Assembly: GCF_003751225.1 (NCBI RefSeq)
Contig: NZ_RJKE01000001.1
Span: forward strand, 5,270,001-5,334,000
Reading direction: 5' to 3'
Length of the DNA: 64,000 bases
Origin: Actinocorallia herbida
GTDB taxonomy: Bacteria > Actinomycetota > Actinomycetes > Streptosporangiales > Streptosporangiaceae
Positions 8,689 through 16,939 of the stretch are shown here, piece by piece; positions within the stretch are counted from its first letter, which is position 1; every line of letters begins with the position of its first letter. The translations under genes were made by a program, and so were the position numbers. A model generated the notes under the pieces. It had not been told where the DNA came from. It saw only the letters and a program-made list of their open reading frames with translations, and did not search any database.

Positions 8689-9072
8689 TCATCGTCCGCT
8701 GATGAACAGGGCTGCGGGGACGAACAGCTCATGCCCGGTCGTAAAGCGAACGCGCACTCCGGCGGACGTCCAGTCGGTCGCCCGGACTCCGAGACTCCCG
8801 CCGGCGCCGATCTCGACCCGGTGCCCATAGGAGAGGCTCGGGTCGCTGCCGATCACCAGGTGGTACGACTCGCCAAAAAGCGTCCGTTCGCGATAAAGAC
8901 CCAGGTGATGCGTGAACCCGTCCCGGTAGCGAAGGGTCGATGGCTGATCTTCACGTTGGACGAGCGTGCGTTGCGGCCATGCCATGAGAATGACGGTCAG
9001 CGCGATCCCGACGGCGACCCCGAAGGCCACCGGACCGAGACGTCTCCCCCAGCGCACTCCGGTTGCGGCCAC
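8689..9072 (-). CDS. membrane-anchored hypothetical protein
   Basis: The 127-residue product has one N-terminal transmembrane segment (about residues 12-31, VAFGVAVGIALTVILMAW) and a polar, beta-rich extracytoplasmic portion. The GTG start at 9072 has no clear Shine-Dalgarno; a GTG six codons later is an alternative. No family recognised. It lies between the TPR gene and the LAL regulator on the same strand, but gaps of 176 and 238 bp argue against one operon. Confidence 0.5.
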   Translation of the reverse strand: MAATGVRWGRRLGPVAFGVAVGIALTVILMAWPQRTLVQREDQPSTLRYRDGFTHHLGLYRERTLFGESYHLVIGSDPSLSYGHRVEIGAGGSLGVRATDWTSAGVRVRFTTGHELFVPAALFISGR

Positions 9073-9156
9073 AGGGGAACTCTAGCCACGTGACCGACCT
9101 CTTCGACGAGCGCTCCACCACGCTGAAACCCTCAGGCCGAGTGGGCGTGTCCGGCC

Positions 9157-9288
9157 ATGGCCCGCGACGACATCGCCCTTGAGTTCGATGTGCCCGCCGA
9201 CTCTTTTGAGGTCGACCTGGTTCCCCGGGTCGGCGACGGCCGGGACGAGGAGATGGAAGCGGCCAGGGCCCGTATGAGCCCGCGGTGA
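9157..9288 (+). CDS. possible acidic microprotein
   Basis: A 43-codon frame with consistent G/C third positions encodes a highly acidic peptide (ALEFDVPADSFEVDLVPRVGDG) and fills the gap between two minus-strand genes. There is no Shine-Dalgarno, so it may be a gene fragment. Reported only for its codon pattern. Confidence 0.25.
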   Translation: MARDDIALEFDVPADSFEVDLVPRVGDGRDEEMEAARARMSPR

Positions 9289-9310
9289 ACGCGATGAGGG
9301 ACTGCGTCGT

Positions 9311-12070
9311 TCAGCTGGACGCGGCGCCCTCCATCCCGGGGAGCACCCTGCGCAGTTCCTTGCGCGAGCTGATGCCCAGCTTCGGAAACACCTTGCCGAG
9401 GTGGTACTCCACCGTGCGCGGGCTGATGAACAGCTGTGCGGCGATCTCCGGGTTCGTGCGCCCCTGCGCGGCGAGGTGGGCGATCTGGGTTTCCTGAGCG
9501 GTGAGCTCGCTGAAGTTCTCCGTCGTCCGCTTGCGCGCCGTCTCGCCGGTGGCCCACAGCTCGCGGCGAGCGCGCTCGGCGAACGCGCTCGCGCCCATCC
9601 GGCTGAACATCTCGTGGGCGGTGCGCAGGTGCTCGCGCGCGTCCATCCGCCGGTTCTCGCGGCGGAGCCACTCGCCGAAGACGAGTCGGCTGCGCGCGAG
9701 GTCGGTCACCGCGCGACTACGCCCGAGCCGTTCGAGGGACTCCTGGTAGAGCGCCTCATCGTTGGTCAGCAGGGCACGGCAGCGGGCCTCGATCCCCAGT
9801 GCCCATTCGGTGCCGCTCGCCCGGGTGACCCGGGTCAGGCGATCCAGCGCCGAGTTCGCCTCCTCCAGCGGCCCGCCGCTGCGGACGCTGGCCTCGATCA
9901 GCTCGACCCGGGCCCAACTGTGCAAGATGGGGTCCTCGTGCTCGTTGGCCCGACGGGCGGCGGCGAGCGCCTCGCCGTAGTCTCCGTGCGAGTTGTGCAG
10001 CAGCGCGGTGAGCCACCAGAGCCTGGCGATCGCCGAGCCCTCGCCCCGCGCCGTCACGTTGCGCCGCCCCCAGTCGAACAAGGCCAGCGCCTCGTGCTTA
10101 TCCCCCCGCACGGCGGCCAGCATGGCCGCCCCGAATTTGAGGGGCGGCATTCCGGTCGCCTCGGCGATCGAGTCGGTCTCCTCGACCGCCGACTCCGCGG
10201 TCTCCAGCGCTCCACAGTGGATGTTGAGCGCGGCGAGGTGGTTCAGCACGTTCGGGAGCAGGTGCAGCGCGCCGGTCTCGCGCGCCACGCGGGCACCGCA
10301 GGTCGCGAGCTCGTGCCAGAGATCGTCGTCCCACAGATCCTGGGCCAGGCGGCACGCCAGCCACATCCACCGCCGGTCCGCGCTGCTGGCGTCGGGTTCG
10401 CCGAACAGGCGCAGGGCCCTCCTAAGGGGCTGGACCGCCGCCTCGTAGCCGTCGGTGAACCGCGTCACCAGGGCGCCGAAGAGCTGGTCGGTCGCGCCCG
10501 GCCCCAGCGTGTGGTTCGCCGCGCGCGCTGCCTCGGCCACCTCCCGCTCGTCCGGTCCGGTGCCGAGGCGCCCGGCGTACACCGCCGCCGCCATGGCTTC
10601 GAGGTAGGTCTCCCGGGCCATCGCGGGATCGAGGGGATCGAGCCGTTTGGCCGCGTTGAGCAGGAGCGGCGGCGCGTCGCGGCCCCGCTGCTCGGCGAAC
10701 ACGATCTGCGCTCGCAGCAGGTCCAGGCGCGCGCGCCGGAACGGGTCCATCGGCTCGAGACTCGCGGCCGCCAAGAGGCTCGATGCGGCCGCCGTGTCGG
10801 CGACGTCGAGCTTCGCCCGGGCCGCGGCGAGTGAGCGCTCGGCCCGCGCCGCGGGGTCGGGCGTGAGCAGGGCGGCCTGTTGCAGGAACGCCGCGGCCGC
10901 CGCCAGCCCACCGCGTGAATACGCCCGGTCCGCGGACCGCTCCAGTTCACCGGCCACACTTTCGTCGGGGCCTGCGACCGCGCGAGCGCGGTGCCAGGCC
11001 CGTCGGTCGGGGTCGAGGTGCGCGTCGGTGCCGTGGGCGAGCGCTCGGTGAGCCTCACGCCGCTCGGACGCGGTCGCGACGCGGTAGGCCGCCGAACGGA
11101 CGAGCGGATGACGGAACCGCACGCGCGTGCCGATCTCGATCAGGCCGATCTCCTCGGCCGGCAGGGCCGCCCCCAGCCCGATGTCGAGCCGTTCGGCCGC
11201 GCGCCACAGGAGCGTCACGTCACCGACGGGCTCCGCCGCCGCCAGCAGGAGCAGGCGCCGGGTCTCCGCGGGGAGCGGCTCCAGCTGGTCGACGAAGCCC
11301 TGCTCGATCCGGCTGGTCAGGGGCATCTTCATCGGCAGCCCGAATCCGCCCGCGGCCGCGATCTGCTTCCCGCTGCGTGCCAGTTCGACGAGCGCGAGCG
11401 GGTTACCGCCGGCCTCTCCGAGAATCTGGTCGCGCACCGGCGCGTCGAGCCGTCCGGGGACCACCGCGTCGAGCAGCTGGCTGGCGTCCGGGGCGGCCAG
11501 GCCCTCGATGACGAGTTCCGGCAGCCCTTCGAGGTGGTGCTTCTCGGCGGAGGTGCGCAGCGCGAACACCAGTCCGATCCGTTCGGCGAGCAGACGGCGC
11601 GCCACGAACGCGAGGGTCTGCACCGACACCAGGTCGAGCCACTGCACATCGTCGATGATGCAGATCAGAGGCTGCTCTTCCGCCACCTCGGCCAGCAGGC
11701 TCAAGACCGCCAAACCGACCAGGAACCGATCGGGGGGCGGACCGGCGCTCATGCCGAACGCCGTGCGCAGCGCGGCCCGCTGGGGCGCGGGCAGCCGATC
11801 GAGATGCTTGAGCACCGGTGTGCACAATGCGTGCAGCCCGGCGAAGGCGAGTTCCATCTCGGACTCGACGCCCGACGCCCGCACGATCCGGCATCCTTCC
11901 GCGCCGCCCGACAGATAACCGAGCAGCGCCGTCTTGCCGATTCCGGCCTCACCACGGAGGACCAGCACTCCGCTGCGGCCCGCGCGAGTCCCCGCGACCA
12001 GTCGATCCAGTGCGTCCCGCTCGTCGCTGCGATCGAGGAATCGCGTCCGCGCGAGGTGGGTGTCAACCAA
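9311..12070 (-). CDS. LuxR-family LAL (large ATP-binding) transcriptional regulator
   Basis: The 919-residue regulator has an N-terminal AAA/STAND ATPase module with Walker A GEAGIGKT (residues 40-47) and Walker B LICIIDDVQWLD (about 134-145), a long TPR-like helical middle, and a C-terminal LuxR-type HTH (about 850-910; LTAQETQIAHLAAQGRTN, then RTVEYHLGKVF). LAL proteins activate specialised or sugar metabolism in actinomycetes. The start is apparently TTG at 12070 and is uncertain. No biosynthetic cluster is adjacent; the nearest genes are a deacetylase and a broken AraC gene. Confidence 0.92.
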   Translation of the reverse strand: MVDTHLARTRFLDRSDERDALDRLVAGTRAGRSGVLVLRGEAGIGKTALLGYLSGGAEGCRIVRASGVESEMELAFAGLHALCTPVLKHLDRLPAPQRAALRTAFGMSAGPPPDRFLVGLAVLSLLAEVAEEQPLICIIDDVQWLDLVSVQTLAFVARRLLAERIGLVFALRTSAEKHHLEGLPELVIEGLAAPDASQLLDAVVPGRLDAPVRDQILGEAGGNPLALVELARSGKQIAAAGGFGLPMKMPLTSRIEQGFVDQLEPLPAETRRLLLLAAAEPVGDVTLLWRAAERLDIGLGAALPAEEIGLIEIGTRVRFRHPLVRSAAYRVATASERREAHRALAHGTDAHLDPDRRAWHRARAVAGPDESVAGELERSADRAYSRGGLAAAAAFLQQAALLTPDPAARAERSLAAARAKLDVADTAAASSLLAAASLEPMDPFRRARLDLLRAQIVFAEQRGRDAPPLLLNAAKRLDPLDPAMARETYLEAMAAAVYAGRLGTGPDEREVAEAARAANHTLGPGATDQLFGALVTRFTDGYEAAVQPLRRALRLFGEPDASSADRRWMWLACRLAQDLWDDDLWHELATCGARVARETGALHLLPNVLNHLAALNIHCGALETAESAVEETDSIAEATGMPPLKFGAAMLAAVRGDKHEALALFDWGRRNVTARGEGSAIARLWWLTALLHNSHGDYGEALAAARRANEHEDPILHSWARVELIEASVRSGGPLEEANSALDRLTRVTRASGTEWALGIEARCRALLTNDEALYQESLERLGRSRAVTDLARSRLVFGEWLRRENRRMDAREHLRTAHEMFSRMGASAFAERARRELWATGETARKRTTENFSELTAQETQIAHLAAQGRTNPEIAAQLFISPRTVEYHLGKVFPKLGISSRKELRRVLPGMEGAASS

Positions 12071-12261
12071 AGCGGCGCACCCGTGACGCAGTCGGCATGT
12101 GTGGTGGCCTTCCCTGATGTCCTACGGCAGGCCGCCGGACGTCGATGTCATCGTGTGAGCGCCGCGGAAGGAGCTGATTCCTTACCGATGACCGAAAATC
12201 CTCGCAGAGCGCACCTGCAAGGTGCAAACGACCCACGTCCGCCATCACCACCCTGATCGCC

Positions 12262-12278
12262 GACCGGATCTCCCGGTC
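12262..12278 (-). terminator. short hairpin at the end of the deacetylase gene
   Basis: GACCGG and CCGGTC separated by 5 nt, overlapping the stop codon by 2 bp. Weak, with no T-tract. Confidence 0.25.
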
Positions 12279-13185
12279 AGGGCCGGTTCTGGAACGGCCT
12301 GGGCACCAGGGGTGAGTCGGAGGCCAGCCAGGCTTCGACCGGCGTGGCCTCCCGCCATGCGGCGGCGTGATCGCGCATCCGCGCGAAGCGCACGCCCGGC
12401 CGGCGCTTCATGTGGCCGATCAACGCGTCGAGCATGGAGATGCGCGAGCCGCGCCCGATCACCTCGGGGTGCATGCAGATCACCACGACTCCCCCGGGCT
12501 CGTGCAGGTAGGCGTAGTCGAACTCGCCCTGCCAGGCCTCCCGCACCGCCGACGGCGCGTTGAGCGTGGTGGCGAAGCCCGCGTAGAACTCGAAGTGCAC
12601 GAAGTCGTCCATGTGCCATGCGAACGGCATCTCGACGAGATCGACGGTGCGACCGAAGACGTACTCGCCGGCCTCGGACCACTGGTCGCCCTGCCGCAGG
12701 TAGTAAGGACGGAAGTCCGACGCGCTGAAATGCGAGTTGTAGAGGAAGCCGTTCTCCAGAAGGATGTCGATCGAGGTCGCGTTGTAGCTTCCCCGGGGCG
12801 CGCGGTAACCGACCGGGCGCTCCCCCGTCACCTTCTCCAGGGCCTCAGCGCCCTTGCGGAAGATCTCGCGCTGTTCCTCGTCGCTGAATTCGGCCGCGGC
12901 CTCGTGGGCCCAGCCGTGATGCCCGATCTCGTGCCCGCGACGCTGGATGTCCAGCACCTGCGCGGGATAGGCCAGCGCGGTGTGGCCGGGGACGAAGAAG
13001 GTCGCCTCGATGCCGTGCCGGTCGAGGAGGTCGAGGACGCGGGGCACCGCGACGGCGGCGAACTCACCACGGGAGACGTCCGCGGGGTTCGTCGAGCCGG
13101 CGACCCACCCGCTCAGCGCGTCGAAGTCGAAGGACAGACAGACGGTCAGTCCGGATTCCACCAACGTCCGGTCGCTTTCGCTCAC
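12277..13185 (-). CDS. polysaccharide deacetylase family (PgdA/PuuE-like)
   Basis: The 302-residue protein carries the NodB-homology fold: metal-binding Asp in SFDFDA, the His pair in GHEIGHHGWAHE and the RAPRGSYN segment. Overall organisation resembles the HpPgdA/allantoinase-like PuuE branch, acting on small cyclic amides or N-acetyl groups; no signal peptide or membrane segment is seen, arguing for a cytoplasmic small-molecule substrate. The GTG at 13185 follows GGAGGAACGCA. It overlaps by 4 bp (GTGA) the stop of the degraded AraC frame, suggesting former translational coupling. Confidence 0.85.
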   Translation of the reverse strand: MSESDRTLVESGLTVCLSFDFDALSGWVAGSTNPADVSRGEFAAVAVPRVLDLLDRHGIEATFFVPGHTALAYPAQVLDIQRRGHEIGHHGWAHEAAAEFSDEEQREIFRKGAEALEKVTGERPVGYRAPRGSYNATSIDILLENGFLYNSHFSASDFRPYYLRQGDQWSEAGEYVFGRTVDLVEMPFAWHMDDFVHFEFYAGFATTLNAPSAVREAWQGEFDYAYLHEPGGVVVICMHPEVIGRGSRISMLDALIGHMKRRPGVRFARMRDHAAAWREATPVEAWLASDSPLVPRPFQNRP

Positions 13186-14180
13186 TGCGTTCCTCCAGGG
13201 GGACGACGTGCGGCGCGTTCCACATCCGCGCCCGCCCACGAAGACTCTAGACCGGGCCAGGACCTCCCCCGGAGTCGAGGAGGGCAAGATCCTCGGTCAC
13301 GAGAACCTGGGCGAGGTCGTCGGGGACGGAGAGGGTGCCGGGAGGGGCGGGCCGGTAAGGGGGCGGGCGGCTTGGAGGTTCGGCGGAAGTCACCGGGGGT
13401 CGTGCCGTAGGCACGGCGGAAGGTCCTGCTGAAGTCCGCCGGGTGGCGGAAACCCGAGCGGAGGGCGATCTCGGCGATCGTGCTGCGGCGGAGGCGCGGG
13501 TCGGTGAGGTCTGCTCTCGCCCGTTCGAGGCGGCGGCGCCGGATCGTCGCGCCGACGGTCTCGGGATGCCGTTCGAACAGGGTGTGCAGGAGGCGGACGG
13601 AGATGTTGTGGGACGTCGCGATGACGGCCGGGCCGAGGTCGGGGTCGGTCAGGTGGCTGTCGATGAAGGAGTCGACGCGGGCCGGCAGCACTCGCTGCCG
13701 GGTCTCGGTCGGGAGGTCCGCGGGACCGTCCACGCGGGCGGCGAGGAACGTGTGGGCCAGGTCGAGGGCCGTGGCGCTGAGGCGGCGCAGTTCGGGGCCG
13801 GTGCACTCCGCCGCGGTGGCCCGCAGGCCGGCCAGGTACGAGGCGAGGAGCGCTCCGGTTCCGGTCCGGGTGGGCAGGCGCGTGGCGAGCGGGCCGTCGA
13901 CTCCTTCGCGGGGGAGCGGCACCCCGGCCCCCGGGAGCCGCATCAGGGTCGGCCGTGAGGATCGCCCGTCTCCGTGGAACTCGCACTCCATGGGGGCGGA
14001 CGTGCTCAAGAGCGTCATCTCCCGGCGGCGATGAGGGCGCTGTTGCGGCGCTGCGCCAAGCCGATCGGGCTGCCGTGCACGAGGACGAGCCAGTAGTCCT
14101 CGGTGTCGGCCGCCCGGATGTGGGCGGGCGTACGTTCGGCCGACATCGGCGACAGCGTGAACGCGGCGACGTCGAAACTG
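13182..14180 (-). pseudogene. AraC-family regulator, 5'-truncated and frameshifted
   Basis: The C-terminal AraC HTH is intact (two helix-turn-helix units ending near 13390, GFRHPADFSRTFRRAYGTTPGDF), and the segment MTLLSTSAPMECEFHG matches the AraC-binding-like region of such regulators. Upstream of it, a different frame reads FTLSPMSAERTPAHIRAADT on to ALIAAG, the expected preceding part, then hits a stop. One base is missing near 14030-14036. The homology ends abruptly at 14180 with no N terminus or start. The 70-residue Arg/Pro-rich tail after the HTH is atypical and may be a read-through. Probably non-functional. Confidence 0.75.
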
Positions 14181-14181
14181 C

Positions 14182-14403
14182 ACCTACGTCAAGATCACCG
14201 GTGCGGGCGGCCACAAGGGCGCCTCGGTCACCTGCCAGGGCGACGGGAACTCGAGGTTCCAGGCCGCCATCACCTGCAAGCGGCTCGACAACGGCTACGA
14301 GTACCGCCACGACGGATTCCCCGTGTGGGCGCCCGGCACCTCCACGGTCTGGTGCGACCTCCTCGCGAACGGCATCCACGTGGCGTACGTCCCGCTGTCC
14401 TGA
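14182..14403 (+). pseudogene. C-terminal fragment of a small secreted protein
   Basis: A frame with strong coding bias encodes about 73 residues containing VKITGAGGHKGASVTCQGDG and three further Cys/Trp-bearing stretches, ending PLS-TGA. This is typical of the mature part of a small disulphide-containing exported protein. It starts abruptly at the point where the AraC fragment ends on the other strand, preceded by an in-frame TGA and no start codon. The N terminus and signal peptide are gone. Confidence 0.6.
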
Positions 14404-14413
14404 CCCGGTGATC

Positions 14414-14454
14414 GCGTCGCCGGGGTGCGGCCATCCGGGCCGCCCCGGTGACGC
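14414..14454. terminator. bidirectional terminator hairpin
   Basis: Long inverted repeat (GCGTC-x-CCGGGG...CCCGG-x-GACGC with an inner GCGGC/GCCGC stem), one mismatch and a 2-nt bulge, between the convergent secreted-protein fragment and the GH5 gene. Confidence 0.55.
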
Positions 14455-14531
14455 GCGGGCCATGGGGGAGCGCGGGTCGGCGTAACGGGGGAAGCCGCCG
14501 GACCGGTGGCTCTTCTTCCGGGTGGTCGGGG

Positions 14532-16400
14532 TCAGAGGTGGCGGCAGTAGAGGGCGTCGGGGGTGCCGGGGCGGGACCAGGCGGTGGTGAAGGCGATGCC
14601 TGCGGCGTACTCGTCGGCGTTGCACTGGGCCTTGTAGTAGCCGGAGGCGTAGTCGCCGCCTTCGCCGCTTGCGGGGCGGGTGTCGCCGCGGTCGTCCCAG
14701 AGGGTGCGGCCCGTTCCGGCGAGGGGGAGGCGGGCGGGGGCGCACAGGACGGCCGAGAGACGGACGCCGCGGACGCTGTACCCGATCATGAACTGGCCCG
14801 TGGGGCACTGGTACTTGGTGTAGCCGGAGGCCCAGTCGGTGGTGGAGTTCTGGGCGTTGATCCGGGTGGCGGTCGTGCCGGACTGCCACAGGTCGGCGGC
14901 GGTGGCGTCGGTGCACAGCGCGCCCTGGCCTCGCTGGCTGATGCCGATGAGCCGCTGGTCGTCGGGGCAGGTGAGCTTGCGGGCGCCGCCGTCCCAGTCG
15001 GCGGCGGCGCGCAGGGACGCGTTGGCGTCGGTGTGCTGGGCGCGCAGCATCGACCAGGTGCGGGTCGCGGGGACCTGGCCGGTCAGACCGGTGGCGGCGA
15101 TCAGGCGCCGCCAGTGCGGGCCGCGCCAGTCGTCGGCGTCGGTGACGGAGCGGGCGCCGCCCGCGGTGTCGTAGCGGACGAGGCCCCACTGGTTGCCCTG
15201 GTCGTTGACGTGATCGCCGACGACGGGCCAGTAGGCGAAGTCGAGATCGTTGTCGATCAGGAAGTCCACGGTGTTCGCGAACCAGGTCCGGTCGGCGCCG
15301 GTCGCGTCCTTGCCGATGCCGAACTCGCTGATCCACACGGGCGCGGTGTAGTGCCGGTCGGATTCGGTGACGTACCCGGCGGTGTCGCGCATGACGGTGA
15401 ACAGGTCGGCGCGGCCGAGGTCGCGGTACCGGGCGTCGGTCGTCTCGCCGGTGCCGGTCGCGCCGCTGTGCTGGGGGCCCGTGTAGCTGTAGAAGTGGGC
15501 CGCGTAGACGACCTTGTGCGACCTGACCAGGGTGTGGGACAGCGTGCGGACGGGCTTGAGGAGCGGGCGGTCGTGCCAGAAGCCGTCGACGGGGATGCCC
15601 GCCCAGTTGATCCCTTCGATCATGATGAGCAGGTCGGGGTTGGCGTCCTTGAGGATGCGGTCGCCGGCGAGCTGGGCGGCCGCGGCCCAGTCGTGGGCGT
15701 CGCCCAGGCCCCAGTTCGGATCGTCCCAGACGTCCCGGCGGACCTCGTTGCGCAGGTCGGCGCCGACCACACGGGTGTTGCCGCGGTAGCGGGCGGCGAT
15801 GAAGGCCCAGTCGTCGAGCCACTGCTGGACGGTCTGGCCGCTGTTCCACCGTTCGTTGCCGTCGACACCGCAGCACCAGCGGGTGGTCGTGGTGTGGTTG
15901 TTGAGGATGACGCCCAGGCCCGCGGCGGTGAGGGCGTTCACCACCTGGTCGAACACGGCCAGCGGGCGCAGGCCGTTCAGCGCGGGGTTGGCGGCCAGCC
16001 CCGTGACGGGCCGCTCGTCGCGGATCATCTCGTCCGAGAACGGCAACCGGACGCTGTTGAGCCCGAGCGCCTTGAAGTCATCGACGATCTCTCCCATCGG
16101 CACCCGGTCGAGCCCGAGCGGCACCCGATGCGACACCTCCCCCGCGTGGTTGTTCGCGGGATCCTCATCCGACCCGCTCCCCGTCCAGGTGCCACTGGCA
16201 CCGTGCCAGTTCCCCGACCGAAGCTTGAACCGGTTCCCTCCGGCGTCCACGACGTACCGGCCACGTGTGCTCAACGGTCCGGTCCAGCTCACGGCATCGG
16301 CCGCGGCGACCCGAACCTCGGGCGCGGCACTCGCCGACGAAACGGTCAGGCCCACCGGAAGGGCACTCAGAAGAAGGACGACAATCGCGGCAGCACGCAT
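14532..16400 (-). CDS. secreted GH5 glycoside hydrolase with Cys-rich C-terminal repeats
   Basis: The 622-residue protein has a signal peptide (cleavage near SASA-AP, about residue 26), a GH5 (beta/alpha)8 catalytic domain to about residue 465 with acid/base Glu219 in DLRNEVRRD and nucleophile Glu359 in WISEFGIG, consistent with an endo-beta-glucanase or cellulase, then about 150 residues with three repeats of a CP-x-GQ...GxS...LC type not matching a standard CBM. The ATG at 16400 is chosen because AAAGGA precedes it and the signal peptide follows directly. A promoter and CRP-like palindrome lie just upstream. Confidence 0.88.
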   Translation of the reverse strand: MRAAAIVVLLLSALPVGLTVSSASAAPEVRVAAADAVSWTGPLSTRGRYVVDAGGNRFKLRSGNWHGASGTWTGSGSDEDPANNHAGEVSHRVPLGLDRVPMGEIVDDFKALGLNSVRLPFSDEMIRDERPVTGLAANPALNGLRPLAVFDQVVNALTAAGLGVILNNHTTTTRWCCGVDGNERWNSGQTVQQWLDDWAFIAARYRGNTRVVGADLRNEVRRDVWDDPNWGLGDAHDWAAAAQLAGDRILKDANPDLLIMIEGINWAGIPVDGFWHDRPLLKPVRTLSHTLVRSHKVVYAAHFYSYTGPQHSGATGTGETTDARYRDLGRADLFTVMRDTAGYVTESDRHYTAPVWISEFGIGKDATGADRTWFANTVDFLIDNDLDFAYWPVVGDHVNDQGNQWGLVRYDTAGGARSVTDADDWRGPHWRRLIAATGLTGQVPATRTWSMLRAQHTDANASLRAAADWDGGARKLTCPDDQRLIGISQRGQGALCTDATAADLWQSGTTATRINAQNSTTDWASGYTKYQCPTGQFMIGYSVRGVRLSAVLCAPARLPLAGTGRTLWDDRGDTRPASGEGGDYASGYYKAQCNADEYAAGIAFTTAWSRPGTPDALYCRHL

Positions 16401-16414
16401 GGTTTCGTGTCCTT

Positions 16415-16460
16415 TGTGACGACTGTCACACAACCTAAGCCATGTCGCCTCAAATGTGAA
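16415..16460 (-). promoter_or_regulatory. GH5 promoter with CRP-type palindrome
   Basis: On the minus strand a TTCACA -35 (16455-16460) and TAGGTT -10 (16432-16437) are separated by 17 bp. TGTGACGACTGTCACA (16415-16430) is a perfect match to the CRP consensus TGTGA-N6-TCACA. It lies just downstream of the -10, over the predicted start of transcription and 15 bp before the ATG, a position expected for repression or roadblock rather than class I/II activation. Confidence 0.55.
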
Positions 16461-16903
16461 TGATCTTCCACTCCTTCATCCGCCCGCCGCACGCGCAAGG
16501 CCGCCCACCCCGTCCAGAACGAGCACTCCCTGCGGGCGCGCGACCCCGGGCATGAAGAGGCCGAGGTAGCGCATCGCGGTCGACGCACTCGGACTGCCGG
16601 CCGCCCTGAAAGCGCCCAGGAGCCGAGGGCGAAAAAGGTCGAGGCATTGCCGTGGAGGTAGGCGATCAAGACGCCTCGGCGAATCGTCCGCGATCTGCCG
16701 CCCACTCGCGAGGCCGAGACCCCGAGCCCATCTGCTCGCCGACCCCGACTCCCGCGCAGCCGGCTCCGCTCAACGGGAGGAGTTCTGGCAGCAGAAATCC
16801 GCGTCCCCGACGCCCACCTCACCGCCGGTTCGGCCCGCAGCGACTTCGACCGACACCCGCTGACCTGGCGGCACGACGGCCAGACCCACGCCCTACGGCA
16901 TGG
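16461..16903. other. intergenic region with decayed coding traces
   Basis: No intact gene. On the minus strand one frame reads LIAYLHGNASTFFALGSWAL and another continues MRYLGLFMPGVARPQGVLVL, as if one gene had been frameshifted; neither has a start or a usable length. On the plus strand there are short biased segments, including VPDAHLTAGSARSDFDRH. Probably remnants. Confidence 0.3.
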
Positions 16904-16936
16904 GGTGCCCGGCCCGGGGTTCCCGAGCCGGGCACC
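16904..16936 (-). terminator. terminator of the first catabolic operon
   Basis: Perfect 10-bp arms GGTGCCCGGC and GCCGGGCACC with a 13-nt loop, 4 bp downstream of the last gene of the operon. Confidence 0.65.
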
Positions 16937-16939
16937 GGG

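Noticed and set aside
13390-15876. An 828-codon open frame on the minus strand
   Set aside because: It is very rich in Arg, Pro and His, crosses the GH5 gene in another frame and the AraC region, and has no domain likeness. It is a GC-bias shadow.
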